A DNA stretch of 64,000 nucleotides, from the NCBI GenBank assembly GCA_030693335.1, contig JAUYAU010000015.1, positions 33,857 to 97,856 of the forward strand, read 5' to 3'. Below, in pieces: positions 34,981 through 44,227 of this stretch; position 1 is the stretch's first letter, and each line of letters starts with the position of its first letter. Below the pieces are notes generated by a model. The model did not search any database. It worked only from the letters and a program-made list of their open reading frames with translations, and was not told the origin of the DNA. The position numbers were made by a program, and so were the translations under genes. This DNA is from Sulfuricurvum sp. GTDB taxonomy: Bacteria; Campylobacterota; Campylobacteria; Campylobacterales; Sulfurimonadaceae.

Positions 34981-35515
34981 CTCATCTGACTCTACTCTTC
35001 TTCATGTTGCCACCATTGGCCGCACGGTAGCCTTGAAAGGTGACATGAAGCTGAACCTTTTTACTGATTTTCCAGAACAGTTTGCCAAGAATGCAACGTT
35101 TATCTTGGAAAATGGTTCCACAATTACTTTGGCCAGCTATAATCCGGAGCGCGAACTTGTTCATATCGTAGGTTATGACACTCCTGAAGCTGCCAAGATG
35201 TTGACGAATGCGAAGCTTTTCACCACTTATGAGGCGACTCGTGAGAGATGCAAGCTCAAAGAAGGGGAACATTTTTGGTTTGATTTGATTGGCTTATCCG
35301 TTTATGAAGGTTATTCATTATTGGGTACTTTGGATGAGATTGAGCGGATCGGTCCACAGGATTATCTACTGGTTAAGACTGATGGTTTATTAGTCGAAAA
35401 AGGACTGCCTGAAACCTTTTTAATCCCTTATATTGATCGTTTTGTACTCAAAACGGATTTAGAAGCGAAAAAGATTATGGTTGAGGGCGGCTTGGATTTA
35501 CTAGAAGCGTCGTGA
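34961..35515 (+). CDS. rimM: Ribosome maturation factor RimM
   Basis: 184 residues from the ATG at 34961 inside the KH gene's 3' end. The N-terminal domain starts at VATIGRTVALKGDMKLNLFTDFP (shown in part), and the C-terminal PRC-barrel includes GYSLLGTLDEIERIG and a late LIPYIDRFVLKTDLEAKKI. It binds S19 during 30S head assembly. The stop overlaps the trmD start (TGATG). Confidence 0.93.
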   Translation: MSNRFRNSSDSTLLHVATIGRTVALKGDMKLNLFTDFPEQFAKNATFILENGSTITLASYNPERELVHIVGYDTPEAAKMLTNAKLFTTYEATRERCKLKEGEHFWFDLIGLSVYEGYSLLGTLDEIERIGPQDYLLVKTDGLLVEKGLPETFLIPYIDRFVLKTDLEAKKIMVEGGLDLLEAS

Positions 35516-36210
35516 TGCAATTTACCTATGTGACCCTTTTCTCAAATCTGATAGAAGGATACTTTCAGGACTCGATTTTAAAAAGGGCGATTGAATCTGA
35601 TAAGTTTCAGATTTCTTTTCTTAATCCGAGAGATTACAGCGTATCAAAACACGCCAAAGTGGATGATACGGCAGTTGGCGGCGGAGCAGGGATGGTTATG
35701 ACACCACAGCCATTATTTGATGCATTATCAACATTGGATGATGAGGCTTATATCATCTTCGCAGCACCCGTTGGCAAACAGTTTACGCAAAATGATGCGA
35801 AACGTTTAGCACATAAAGCGCATATCGTTTTCGTAAGCGGTCGGTATGAAGGTATTGATGAGCGCGTTATTGAGTTTTTTGCCGATGAAGTCTTTAGTAT
35901 CGGGGATTATGTCCTCACTGGCGGTGAACTTCCATCGCTTGTTATGACCGATGCGATTGTTCGAAATATAGAGGGTGTTCTAGGAAACAGTGAATCGTTG
36001 GAAACTGAAAGTTTTGAAACGCCACTTTTGGAAGCACCTTCTTTCGGAAAGCCGCCAATATATAACAATTTAGGTGTTCCATCAGAATACTTAAAGGGAA
36101 ATCACAGTAAAATTCAAGCACTAAAATTAGCTATGTCTGAATGCAAAACAAAATATTTCAGACCCGAACAGCTACTGAAGCATAAAATAAGGACGTCTTA
36201 TGAAAAATAA
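35515..36210 (+). CDS. trmD: tRNA (guanine-37-N1)-methyltransferase
   Basis: 231 residues from ATG 35515 (a GTG at 35512 is adjacent). SPOUT fold with the trefoil-knot motifs [13 protein letters not shown] and [23 protein letters not shown] in part, and [12 protein letters not shown] upstream. It makes m1G37 to prevent frameshifting. It overlaps rplS by 11 bases. Confidence 0.97.
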   Translation: MQFTYVTLFSNLIEGYFQDSILKRAIESDKFQISFLNPRDYSVSKHAKVDDTAVGGGAGMVMTPQPLFDALSTLDDEAYIIFAAPVGKQFTQNDAKRLAHKAHIVFVSGRYEGIDERVIEFFADEVFSIGDYVLTGGELPSLVMTDAIVRNIEGVLGNSESLETESFETPLLEAPSFGKPPIYNNLGVPSEYLKGNHSKIQALKLAMSECKTKYFRPEQLLKHKIRTSYEK

Positions 36211-36574
36211 ATACATCGCTAGCTTTGAGCAAGCACAAATGGAAGGCAAAAGCATTCCCCTGTTTCGTGCAGGTGATACTGTTCGTCTTTCAGTAATCAT
36301 TACAGAGGGTGAGAAATCACGTACTCAGGTTTATGAGGGTGTTTGTATCTCTATTCGTGGAGAAGGCACAGGCCGTACCATTACTGTTCGTAAAATCGGA
36401 GCAAATGCTATCGGTATCGAACGTGTATTCCCAATCTACAGCGATAGCTTAGAGAAAATTGAAGTACTTCGTCGTGGTCGCGTTCGTCGTGCTAAGTTGT
36501 TCTATCTTCGTGATCTTGCTGGTAAAAAAGCACGTATCAAAGAAATTCGTCGCCCAAAAGCAAGCAACGTTTAA
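36200..36574 (+). CDS. rplS: 50S ribosomal protein L19
   Basis: 124 residues. The L19 core [60 protein letters not shown] is intact (shown in pieces). It sits at the 30S-50S interface. Last gene of the rpsP block; a hairpin follows at 36605-36621. Confidence 0.98.
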   Translation: MKNKYIASFEQAQMEGKSIPLFRAGDTVRLSVIITEGEKSRTQVYEGVCISIRGEGTGRTITVRKIGANAIGIERVFPIYSDSLEKIEVLRRGRVRRAKLFYLRDLAGKKARIKEIRRPKASNV

Positions 36575-36604
36575 ATTTAAACGAATTTCTACCGCAAACT
36601 CACT

Positions 36605-36621
36605 CGCATCATTGAGATGCG
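36605..36621 (+). terminator. Hairpin after rplS, possible terminator
   Basis: CGCATC / GATGCG stem with loop ATTGA, 30 bases after the rplS stop, followed by an A/T-rich stretch that includes CATTTTAATTT. The U tract is weak and set back, so termination here is only likely. It sits in the 150-base gap between convergent rplS and smpB. Confidence 0.45.
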
Positions 36622-36726
36622 GGAGAAAACCTTTCATTTTAATTTCTCACAATACAGCACGATAAATATTATTCTAAATGTCAAGATACTCTCAATGATA
36701 AGAGCTATTCCGCACGCATCTTGGTG

Positions 36727-37179
36727 CTATTCTCCTTTAATAGCTCGTTCCATGTCACGCTTTATGTCTTTTTCTTTGAGGTCACTACGCTTGTCGTAGA
36801 GTTTTTTCCCTTTTGCAATGGCCACTTGCAGTTTAGCAAGATTACGGTCGTTAAAATAAATACTGAGTGGAACGAGGGTAAAGCCCTCTTTTTCTACTGC
36901 TTTAAACATTTTATCTATTTGTTTTTTGTGAAGTAATAGTTTGCGGCTTCCACGCTCTTCATGACCATAATAGTGATGGGTAGTATTTAAAATCCCAATA
37001 TGGACATTAAACAATATCGCTTCACCGCGTACGATTTTGATAAAGCCGTCTTTGAGGTTTACACGTCCTGCACGCAATGCTTTGACTTCACTGCCATGCA
37101 AGACAATACCTGCCTCATATTTTTCTTCAATATGAAAATCAAAAAATGCTTTTTTATTGGTAGCGATATTTTCACCCAT
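36727..37179 (-). CDS. smpB: SsrA-binding protein SmpB
   Basis: 150 residues. Typical start [20 protein letters not shown] in part, core [18 protein letters not shown] and a basic C-terminal tail with [18 protein letters not shown]. It brings tmRNA to stalled ribosomes. The ssrA RNA itself is not seen in this window. Last gene of the minus-strand run helicase-truB-csrA-ispE-smpB. Confidence 0.97.
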   Translation of the reverse strand: MGENIATNKKAFFDFHIEEKYEAGIVLHGSEVKALRAGRVNLKDGFIKIVRGEAILFNVHIGILNTTHHYYGHEERGSRKLLLHKKQIDKMFKAVEKEGFTLVPLSIYFNDRNLAKLQVAIAKGKKLYDKRSDLKEKDIKRDMERAIKGE

Positions 37180-37948
37180 TGATATGTCCTTTTAATCTGA
37201 AAAAACTGCTGCCGCTTCCGGAAAAAAACCAGCCCTCTTTTTCACAAAGTTCAGGATAGCTTTTCAATGCAGCAGGATAAAGATCGTTTGCTTCTTTAGG
37301 ATTGATTGTCGTTAAAATATCAAGAGAAGACATTAACTGCAATTTTGCCGCTTCATAGGAGTTTATAGGCGCGTAGAGATGTTCTCGGTAATAATTATAG
37401 ACTGCTGGAGTACTGATTTGTATCTGAGGGGTTATGATCTCAAATTCAAGCGGTTTTTCATCATACCGCTCTACGATTTCTCCAATGCCACTGACGTTAG
37501 CGCTCTCGTATCCATAAACGAAGAAAGGGACGTCTGCTCCGACATTTGCACCGATTACAGCAAGCGCTTCAGTACTTAATTCAAGTTCAAGCTGTTCATT
37601 GCACATATGCAAATAGGTAGCGGCATCCGAGCTTCCTCCGCCCAATCCGGCAAAAGAGGGAATTTGTTTGTTTACACAGACAGCATTGTTTTCCATCCAA
37701 TGCGAAAGTTTATCAGAATTGGTTGCTGCTAGGAGGTTTTTATAGGCTTTATAGATTGTATTTGAGCCTATATCGCAATCAAAATTCCCTCTGATTTCAA
37801 ATTCAGGGTTAGACTTTGGTTCAAACCAGAGGGTATCGTAAAGTGATGATATCCGCATGAAGCGGGAGGTAATGGTATGATAACCATCTCTTTTTCCGGT
37901 TATCTTGAGAAAAATGTTAACTTTGGCATAAGCGCGGTATTGAATCAT
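37172..37948 (-). CDS. ispE: 4-diphosphocytidyl-2-C-methyl-D-erythritol kinase
   Basis: 258 residues, GHMP kinase. [19 protein letters not shown] at the N-terminus and the ATP loop [17 protein letters not shown] (about residue 95) identify IspE in the MEP isoprenoid pathway; a late [11 protein letters not shown] is the third motif. It is slightly shorter than the E. coli enzyme. It overlaps both csrA (4 bases) and smpB (8 bases). Confidence 0.95.
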   Translation of the reverse strand: MIQYRAYAKVNIFLKITGKRDGYHTITSRFMRISSLYDTLWFEPKSNPEFEIRGNFDCDIGSNTIYKAYKNLLAATNSDKLSHWMENNAVCVNKQIPSFAGLGGGSSDAATYLHMCNEQLELELSTEALAVIGANVGADVPFFVYGYESANVSGIGEIVERYDEKPLEFEIITPQIQISTPAVYNYYREHLYAPINSYEAAKLQLMSSLDILTTINPKEANDLYPAALKSYPELCEKEGWFFSGSGSSFFRLKGHING

Positions 37949-38175
37949 AATTTAAATTTCTGAGCAAGTTGGCGCAGGAGAGAGTCATCTTGCTGTGTTG
38001 ATGCAGCTTGATTGGAATCTTTGACTGCATTGATAAGTTCACTGCGTAAGACACGAATATTTGAGGGTGCTTCAATACCGAGCTTAACACTCCCTTTGTC
38101 AATAGATATGACTTTCAGAGTGATTGAATCTCCTATGAGGATAGACTCATCCAGTTTGCGTGAAAGTATTAGCAT
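37945..38175 (-). CDS. csrA: Carbon storage regulator CsrA
   Basis: 76 residues. MLILSRKLDESILIGDSITL opens the protein, and the RNA-contacting VLRSEL (Arg44 region) follows GIEAPSNI. The C-terminal tail is longer than in E. coli (61 residues), as in other Campylobacterota, where CsrA is held by FliW and represses flagellin translation. FliW is not in the window. It overlaps truB by 7 bases. Confidence 0.97.
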   Translation of the reverse strand: MLILSRKLDESILIGDSITLKVISIDKGSVKLGIEAPSNIRVLRSELINAVKDSNQAASTQQDDSLLRQLAQKFKL

Positions 38176-38993
38176 GCATCAACCTTGTTGAGAATATAGG
38201 TTATACCATCATCAGAAAATTCTAGTATTGAGATGGTTTGGCCATTGTCGATCCAGTAGGTGCCGTTAGCTTGTATCTCAAAATTTTCTCGACAAAGCGG
38301 TTGGCCTAACAGGACAGATTTGGTATCGCCATTATAGCAATTTTTAGGGATTCCTAAAGCCGTTTTAATATCAATAGGGCGTTCGCTATTGTAAAAAAAC
38401 TGACCTTCGTTGAGGCGCTCTAGGGCACTTAATGCACCGTTACATCCAAGCTTATCGGCGATTAGTTCACCAAAAGAGCGAATATAGCTTCCCTCAGAGA
38501 CGGTTGCTTCAAAAGTCACAAAAGGGTGGCAATAATGTACAAGATGAATATCATAAACAGTAGACGTGACACTTTTCAGCTCTACATCAATACCTGCGCG
38601 TGCAAATTCATAGGCACGTTTTCCATTGAGACGTTTAGCGCTGTATTTAGGAGGTAAATACGTAAGTTCCCCTTTTAGTGAGAGGATAGCTTCTCGAACA
38701 ACATCCTCACAAAATGGGGTAAGTGTGTCAATTTGTTCGATTTGTTCAATGTCCAGGGTAGGTGAATACGCACCCAGCCAAAGTGTTGCACGGTAGCGCT
38801 TAGGTGTCTTGTTTAAAAATCGGAACAATCGTCCGTGATTTCCGAAGGCAACAATTAAAACCCCTTTGGCAAAAGGGTCAAGGGTACCTGAATATCCCGC
38901 TTTTTTTTCCCCGTATCGCCGTTTAATACGTCCAAGAAGTTGATTGGAACTAATGCCGGTCGGTTTGTAGGCCACAAAAAGTTTAGAGGACAT
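38169..38993 (-). CDS. truB: tRNA pseudouridine-55 synthase
   Basis: 274 residues. Catalytic motif AGYSGTLDPFAKGVLIVA with the Asp in GTLDP (about residue 40), then KRYRATLWLGAYSPTLD and a later RLNGKRAYEFARAG. It modifies U55 of the tRNA T loop. It lies 3 bases downstream of the helicase gene. Confidence 0.96.
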   Translation of the reverse strand: MSSKLFVAYKPTGISSNQLLGRIKRRYGEKKAGYSGTLDPFAKGVLIVAFGNHGRLFRFLNKTPKRYRATLWLGAYSPTLDIEQIEQIDTLTPFCEDVVREAILSLKGELTYLPPKYSAKRLNGKRAYEFARAGIDVELKSVTSTVYDIHLVHYCHPFVTFEATVSEGSYIRSFGELIADKLGCNGALSALERLNEGQFFYNSERPIDIKTALGIPKNCYNGDTKSVLLGQPLCRENFEIQANGTYWIDNGQTISILEFSDDGITYILNKVDAC

Positions 38994-38996
38994 AAT

Positions 38997-41045
38997 TTAA
39001 AGTTTTTCCACAAAAGAGGCAAGAATATCACGCTTATTCCCGCCAAAATTAATGAGAAGTTTAAATTCGCGACCTGATTTGCTGACACCCTCAACACGCC
39101 CTGCACCAAATATTTTGTGACGGACCAAATCCCCTTTTTTAAAGGAGGTGTTTTTTTCTAAAATCAATGATCCTTCACACAGTCCGGCTTCATTGATAAA
39201 GCGGCTTTTGTGCAAGTCGGTACGCCGACCTTTGTAGAAACGGCTGTTAACGCTGGATACGGTGAGGTTGGATTTTGCACGCGTAAAGGCAACATAACCT
39301 AAGCGGCGTTCTTCTTCAAGGTCACTGCCATCACCTACAAGAGGCAAGAATCCTTCCTCCATACCGATCACAAACAGGTGCTCAAACTCCAGTCCTTTAG
39401 ATGCATGGATACTCATGATATAGATGCTTTCCCCCTCAATTTGATCCTGATCGCTTTGCAGGGTTATGTCATTTAGAAATTCTGCGAGTTCGGCATCAGG
39501 ATTTTGTTTGACGTAGTCACGGAATAGTCCGTAAAACTCATCGACGTTTGAAACTTTATCACTTTCATCCGGTAAACCGCGAAGCGTTTCTTTGATTTTA
39601 AAACGATCTTCAAGGGCATCTATAAATTGGTACATCGCTTCTGAAGCAATAGTACGAAGCTCATTGATTTCCATAATGAATTTACGTAACTCTTGCGTAC
39701 TTTTTTTACGTGCCAAGGCTTCCAATTCGCTGTCGCTGGCCGTTGTAATAAATTCGAACATTGATTTTTCAGCTTCCATAGCGGTGAGTTCTATTTTTTC
39801 GATGCTCGCTTTTCCCAGTCCGCGTTTGGGTTTATTGATAATGCGTTTAAGCGAAAAATTGTCATGCACATTGGTGATAACCCGTAAATAGCTGATAAGA
39901 TCTTTGATCTCTGCACGGTCGTAAAAGCGTAGACCGCCTACAAGACGGTAGGCAATTCCACCGCGATTGAGCCCTTCTTCAAGAGATCGGCTTAGTGCAT
40001 TAATACGGTAGAGAACAGCAATATCACTGGCATGAACTCCTTGGTCTAACAACGTTCGTATTGCTTTTGCGATTTTTTTTGCTTCTTCGCTCTCGTCATG
40101 AGAAGTGAGTGTTGCCACATCATTCCCCCCTGTTTTTGTCGCGATGAGCGTTTTACCAAGTCTTGAGCGATTATGTTCTATTAACGCATTGGCAACCGTT
40201 AAAATTGGCTGTGTAGAGCGGTAATTGTATTCAAGTTTTATGACGGTGGCATCCGCAAAATCTTGATCAAATTCTAAGATATTACGGACATGTGCCCCTC
40301 GCCAGCCATAGATACTTTGATCATCATCACCCACAACGCATAAGTTGTTATGAGAAGTACAAAGTTTTTGGAGCAATCGCAACTGCAGTTCATTGGTGTC
40401 TTGATACTCATCAATCATGATATAGCGGTATTTTTGACTGGTTTGAATACAAAGTTCAGGATTTTCATCCAGAAGCTTAAAAGTAAGGCAGAGAAGATCA
40501 TCGAAATCAACAAGGTTGTTTTTGAGTAAATAAACTTCATACTCTTCGTATATCTTGGCAATATTTTTGTAGTTCGTCAATTCTGCTTGGGAATAGGCCT
40601 CTTGCGGATCAATCATGGAATTTTTATAGCGGGAAATCTCACTGGCAATCAGGGCTGTTGGCAGTTCGGCATTGATTTTTTTGAGAATCTTTTTTTTGTC
40701 ATCGGTATCAATAACCACAAAATTATTGCTTCGCCCCAGTAAATGAATGTGAAATTTTAAAAATAAAAGCCCAAATTTATGAAAAGTACACAGTAAGGGA
40801 GGAAAAGAGTTTTGGGTTATAAGTCCCATGGCTCTCTCACGCATCTCTTTGGCCGCTTTATTGGTAAAAGTAAGTGTCAATGTTTGGCTGGCAGGAATGC
40901 CAACGGTGTCGAGCAAGTAGGCTAATCGCGAGGTAATGGTTTTTGTTTTACCACTTCCTGCCCCTGCAAGAATTAAAAGCGGACCCTCTGTTTGCTCAAC
41001 GGCTTGACGCTGGGCATCATTGAGACTATCGAAAATTTTATCCAT
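38997..41045 (-). CDS. UvrD/PcrA/Rep-family superfamily 1A DNA helicase
   Basis: 682 residues. Motifs I GAGSGKTKTITSRLAYLL, II DEYQDTN, III DDQSIYGWRGA, IV-VI including STQPIL, SIHASKGLEFEHLFVIG and LGYVAFTRAKSNL are intact, so it is a 3'-5' translocase. The C-terminal GDLVRHKIFGAGRVEGV module is the Tudor-like RNA polymerase-binding part found in PcrA and UvrD, which favours those over Rep. It acts in repair and replication restart. A minus-strand TATAAT is at 41079-41084. Confidence 0.94.
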   Translation of the reverse strand: MDKIFDSLNDAQRQAVEQTEGPLLILAGAGSGKTKTITSRLAYLLDTVGIPASQTLTLTFTNKAAKEMRERAMGLITQNSFPPLLCTFHKFGLLFLKFHIHLLGRSNNFVVIDTDDKKKILKKINAELPTALIASEISRYKNSMIDPQEAYSQAELTNYKNIAKIYEEYEVYLLKNNLVDFDDLLCLTFKLLDENPELCIQTSQKYRYIMIDEYQDTNELQLRLLQKLCTSHNNLCVVGDDDQSIYGWRGAHVRNILEFDQDFADATVIKLEYNYRSTQPILTVANALIEHNRSRLGKTLIATKTGGNDVATLTSHDESEEAKKIAKAIRTLLDQGVHASDIAVLYRINALSRSLEEGLNRGGIAYRLVGGLRFYDRAEIKDLISYLRVITNVHDNFSLKRIINKPKRGLGKASIEKIELTAMEAEKSMFEFITTASDSELEALARKKSTQELRKFIMEINELRTIASEAMYQFIDALEDRFKIKETLRGLPDESDKVSNVDEFYGLFRDYVKQNPDAELAEFLNDITLQSDQDQIEGESIYIMSIHASKGLEFEHLFVIGMEEGFLPLVGDGSDLEEERRLGYVAFTRAKSNLTVSSVNSRFYKGRRTDLHKSRFINEAGLCEGSLILEKNTSFKKGDLVRHKIFGAGRVEGVSKSGREFKLLINFGGNKRDILASFVEKL

Positions 41046-41123
41046 AATATTACTGCGCCTTCATGCATGAATTCTTTTATTATAGCCCAATCTTTCACAA
41101 AGCAATTTAAAACTGTCAATCTC

Positions 41124-41152
41124 TTGTAATCATCATAATAATGGGTTATAAT
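41124..41152 (+). promoter_or_regulatory. Promoter of the LysR-type regulator gene
   Basis: TTGTAA (41124-41129), a 17-base spacer and TATAAT (41147-41152), 32 bases before the ATG. An ATAA-TGGG-TTAT inverted repeat overlaps the spacer and -10, a possible autoregulatory site. The same gap holds a perfect 12-base palindrome TTCATGCATGAA at 41060-41071 nearer the helicase start. Confidence 0.6.
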
Positions 41153-41183
41153 ACGTTTATATACTTTACTTATAGGAATCATT

Positions 41184-42083
41184 ATGTTAAAAGATTTTGC
41201 AAAACTACTGACTTTTTTGACGGTTATCAAAGAAAAAAGTTTTTCAAAAGCCTCAGCGAAATTGGGGATTTCACAGCCTGCCGTTACCCAGCAGATTAAG
41301 TTTCTTGAGGAATATCTGGACACGCGCATTGTTGAGCGTAAAAAAAATGGGATTAAGCTAACTAAAGAGGGCGAAGACCTTTATCGAATTGCGGTTAAGT
41401 TGGAAAAAGCGATTCTGACAAGCGAAAAAGATCTTTTGAAAATCATCAATAAAGAGTTTACTTTTGTTGTTGGTGCCTCTTATGCGATTGGAAACTATGT
41501 GCTTCCTAAGTATCTTGCCCAATTAAAAGATAAAATCAATAATGAAGTACACGTTCGTGTGGCTCTTTCAGAAGAAATTATTGATCAATTAATCGATAAA
41601 AAAATTGATATCGCATTGATCGAGTCCCCGGTATTTAAAGATGGTATTATTTACAGAGAATGGGAAGAGGATGAGTTGGTTATTTTCTCGAATCAACCAA
41701 TTCCAAAACAGCTTCGAAAAGAAGATTTGTATAAATTTGACTGGATTTGCCGTGATGAAGCTTCGCATACGCGTAAACTTACCTCAGAAGTCTTTGAAGA
41801 AATTGGAGTCGAGTGCTCAAGCTTTAATGTAATTGGTGTGGTTGCCAGTACGACAACCATTAAAGAGACCATTATGCATTCACCTAAAAAGGCAGAGCGC
41901 CCCGTTGTATCGGTTATTTCTCAGCACGTAATCAGCGAAGAAGTTCAAGATGGTCGTTTGTTTGAAGGACGGATTAAAAACTATAAAATCAAACGCAAGT
42001 TTTACATTGCCTACAGTAAAGAGCGTAAGCATGATGCCTTTATTGACAATGTAGTCACTTTCCTTCACGGGTTGAAGCTTTAA
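41184..42083 (+). CDS. LysR family transcriptional regulator
   Basis: 299 residues. The N-terminal winged HTH is clear (SFSKASAKLGISQPAVTQQIKFLE in part, about residues 18-41), followed by the linker helix and a periplasmic-binding-protein-like effector domain from about 90 (FVVGASYAIGNYVLPKYL). Target and effector are unknown. Divergent LysR targets are common, but here the divergent gene is a helicase, so autoregulation or a distant target is more likely. Confidence 0.93.
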   Translation: MLKDFAKLLTFLTVIKEKSFSKASAKLGISQPAVTQQIKFLEEYLDTRIVERKKNGIKLTKEGEDLYRIAVKLEKAILTSEKDLLKIINKEFTFVVGASYAIGNYVLPKYLAQLKDKINNEVHVRVALSEEIIDQLIDKKIDIALIESPVFKDGIIYREWEEDELVIFSNQPIPKQLRKEDLYKFDWICRDEASHTRKLTSEVFEEIGVECSSFNVIGVVASTTTIKETIMHSPKKAERPVVSVISQHVISEEVQDGRLFEGRIKNYKIKRKFYIAYSKERKHDAFIDNVVTFLHGLKL

Positions 42084-42092
42084 ATCGGCCCC

Positions 42093-42563
42093 TTATTTTT
42101 TTGAGGGCTCTTTGATGAATTTCTGATTTTCAGGATTTGAAAGAAAGGAACTCATTGAGTTCTTAACCCCTTCATTTTTTTCGATATTGGCACTTACAGA
42201 CTTTTCTGGCGGTAGTGCAAGATTGACGAATGCTGGAGTGTCATCAATAATAATTTGGACAATACTCAGCAAGGGAACAGTGACCATGCTTCCAATATTT
42301 TCCTGTCCAAATCCCGCCTCAAAATAAAGTATATTATTTTCAATACGTGCACTTTCAAAGGTGTATCCTGCTAAAAAGAAAAGAGTCATAGCACGAAATT
42401 CACTGCTGATATTCATAGGCAGTGGTGGGTCAAAGGTTAAATGTTCTATTTTACATAAAATACCAAAGCTTTGGTTGCTGTCAAATAGATGGATTAGCAG
42501 TTCACGAGCATGTGTTTCCATCAGCCGTGCAAATGTAGGATTTTTGATAATATCGAAGAGCAT
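42093..42563 (-). CDS. Hypothetical protein with SspB-like pattern
   Basis: 156 residues, not a confident family member. An N-terminal helix (RELLIHLFDSNQS) leads to a strand pair around DPPLPMNIS, then a core NNILYFEAGFGQENIGSM-VTVPLLSIVQI that resembles the N-D-x-I/V-x-F-x-A-x-F-G...V-x-V-P-x-x-A-V pattern of SspB, the ClpXP adaptor for SsrA-tagged proteins. The spacing of helix, strands and core also fits SspB. A variable hydrophilic tail of about 40 residues follows, as in SspB. Fold-level inference only. It is convergent with the LysR gene and separated from the PabC-like gene by 22 bases. Confidence 0.55.
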   Translation of the reverse strand: MLFDIIKNPTFARLMETHARELLIHLFDSNQSFGILCKIEHLTFDPPLPMNISSEFRAMTLFFLAGYTFESARIENNILYFEAGFGQENIGSMVTVPLLSIVQIIIDDTPAFVNLALPPEKSVSANIEKNEGVKNSMSSFLSNPENQKFIKEPSKK

Positions 42564-42585
42564 TCTTTTCAGCCTCTTTTGTCTT

Positions 42586-43167
42586 TTACATAATTATACC
42601 ATTTTCGATCTCCACAAATCCCACCATTGCATTCATTATGGCAACCTTCTGCGCTTTTGATACATCATTTGGGGTTAAAACGGAAGGTAATAAAAATCCT
42701 TCATCGATAAGTCGTGCTCGTGTGGTACCTTGTAAAAGAGGTACTTGCGGTGTCAGCCATTGACCATCAATGAATAAGGCGATGTTGGCAATGGATGTAT
42801 CTCTTAAAAGCCCCTTTTTGACAATAAGGACATCATTACAGGACTCTCTGCGCTCAAATAGAGCATTCAGATGATCTCGGTGGGTATATTTCAGGGGATA
42901 GTGGATGGTATCGTCCAATACTAAGCGCAGTGAGGTTATTGGCCGAGGAGTATAGGGATGAAACTCTATGCGATAATCAGCAGTGTCGTAAATAAATCGG
43001 CAGCGATAAAGCTCCTTGGATGGGGGAACGATAAGTTTTTCTAAATCAAAGTGCGTTTTAGAACCAAGGCACTGAAGGGAAGCAGTAAGGCGTTTTTGAT
43101 GGTAGGACAAATGCGCAACGACTCCATCCTCACAACGGATGGTTTCGAACAGAAGATCAGGCTTCAA
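42586..43167 (-). CDS. Class IV aminotransferase, probable aminodeoxychorismate lyase (PabC-like)
   Basis: 193 residues, shorter than usual PabC (about 270). [21 protein letters not shown] opens it (in part), the PLP Lys is likely in [11 protein letters not shown] (about residue 95), and [14 protein letters not shown] and [14 protein letters not shown] are the other family marks. Most likely it converts aminodeoxychorismate to p-aminobenzoate for folate. The branched-chain or D-amino-acid aminotransferase role is less likely at this size. It overlaps cysK by 11 bases. Confidence 0.78.
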   Translation of the reverse strand: MKPDLLFETIRCEDGVVAHLSYHQKRLTASLQCLGSKTHFDLEKLIVPPSKELYRCRFIYDTADYRIEFHPYTPRPITSLRLVLDDTIHYPLKYTHRDHLNALFERRESCNDVLIVKKGLLRDTSIANIALFIDGQWLTPQVPLLQGTTRARLIDEGFLLPSVLTPNDVSKAQKVAIMNAMVGFVEIENGIIM

Positions 43168-44101
43168 ACAACGCGGTACTTAAATAGCGTTCCGCAGTAT
43201 CACATAAAACAGTCACAATCGTTTTACCCTTATTTTCGGGGCGTTTGGCTACTTGCATGGCTGCATAAACATTGGCACCCGCTGAGATACCTATTAATAT
43301 GCCTTCTGTTTTAGCAAGTTCTTTGGCAGTGGCAATCGCATCTTCATTACTGACGGTAATGATTTCATTGTATAAGGATACGTTGAGAACTTCAGGGATG
43401 AATCCAGCACCTATTCCTTGAATTTTGTGAGGACCGGCTTTTCCTCCTGAGAGTACAGCAGAATCTCTGGGTTCAACGGCAATTATTTGAAGATGGGGAA
43501 TGGACGCCCTTAATACTTCACCCGTTCCTGTAATGGTGCCACCTGTTCCGACAGCGGCAACAAAAATATCAACGTTTCCCTCCGTATCGCGTAATATTTC
43601 CGGCGCTGTGGTTTCTCGGTGAATTTGCGGATTGGCAGGATTGGAAAACTGTTGCAATACGATACTGTTTGGAGTGGTGGAAGAGAGAGCATTGGCTTCA
43701 TCAATGGCACCCTTCATTCCTGACGCAGCAGGGGTCAACACAAGATTTGCACCCAAAGCTGACAAAAGATTGCGGCGCTCGATACTCATGGACTCGGGCA
43801 TTGTAAGGGTCAGTTTTAGGCCCAAAGCAGCGCAAATAGAGGCAAGAGCAATGCCGGTGTTTCCGCTGGTAGGTTCAATAATCATAGTGTCGTGATTGAT
43901 TTTACCTTCTGCCATAGCCGATTTGATCATGCTGATACCAATGCGGTCCTTCACAGAACTGGTGGGATTCATAAACTCGCATTTTCCCAATATGGTTGCG
44001 CCTGAAGCCAAGGAGAGAGCATTAAGTCGAACGAGTGGAGTATTGCCGATAAGTTCAGTAATGTTAGCTGCGATCATCATCATGAAATCCATTTTTGACA
44101 T
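43157..44101 (-). CDS. cysK: Cysteine synthase (O-acetylserine sulfhydrylase)
   Basis: 314 residues. [14 protein letters not shown] at the N-terminus, the PLP Lys in [13 protein letters not shown] (about residue 50), [12 protein letters not shown] and the phosphate loop [13 protein letters not shown]. It makes cysteine from O-acetylserine and sulfide. Several in-frame ATGs (44101, 44092, 44083-44077) could start it. A TATAAT (44102-44107, minus) abuts the first, so a slightly later start is possible. Confidence 0.94.
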   Translation of the reverse strand: MSKMDFMMMIAANITELIGNTPLVRLNALSLASGATILGKCEFMNPTSSVKDRIGISMIKSAMAEGKINHDTMIIEPTSGNTGIALASICAALGLKLTLTMPESMSIERRNLLSALGANLVLTPAASGMKGAIDEANALSSTTPNSIVLQQFSNPANPQIHRETTAPEILRDTEGNVDIFVAAVGTGGTITGTGEVLRASIPHLQIIAVEPRDSAVLSGGKAGPHKIQGIGAGFIPEVLNVSLYNEIITVSNEDAIATAKELAKTEGILIGISAGANVYAAMQVAKRPENKGKTIVTVLCDTAERYLSTALFEA

Positions 44102-44187
44102 ATTATAGTGTGTATTTTAAAAAATCCAAAGAAATATGAGCAACTTATTCAAGTATCAGGACTAATTCGTTTTAAATGTTAAGTCGG

Positions 44188-44193
44188 TATAAT
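44188..44193 (+). promoter_or_regulatory. -10 box of the biotin carboxylase gene
   Basis: TATAAT 34 bases before the ATG at 44228 in a divergent gap with cysK. AGAGGT follows about 8 bases before the start codon. No convincing -35. Confidence 0.5.
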
Positions 44194-44227
44194 CTCGCAA
44201 TAAAATTTTACAATTTAGAGGTACCTG

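Noticed and set aside
36575..36726. tmRNA (ssrA) beside smpB
   Set aside because: The gap is only 152 bases and lacks tRNA-like ends; ssrA must be elsewhere.
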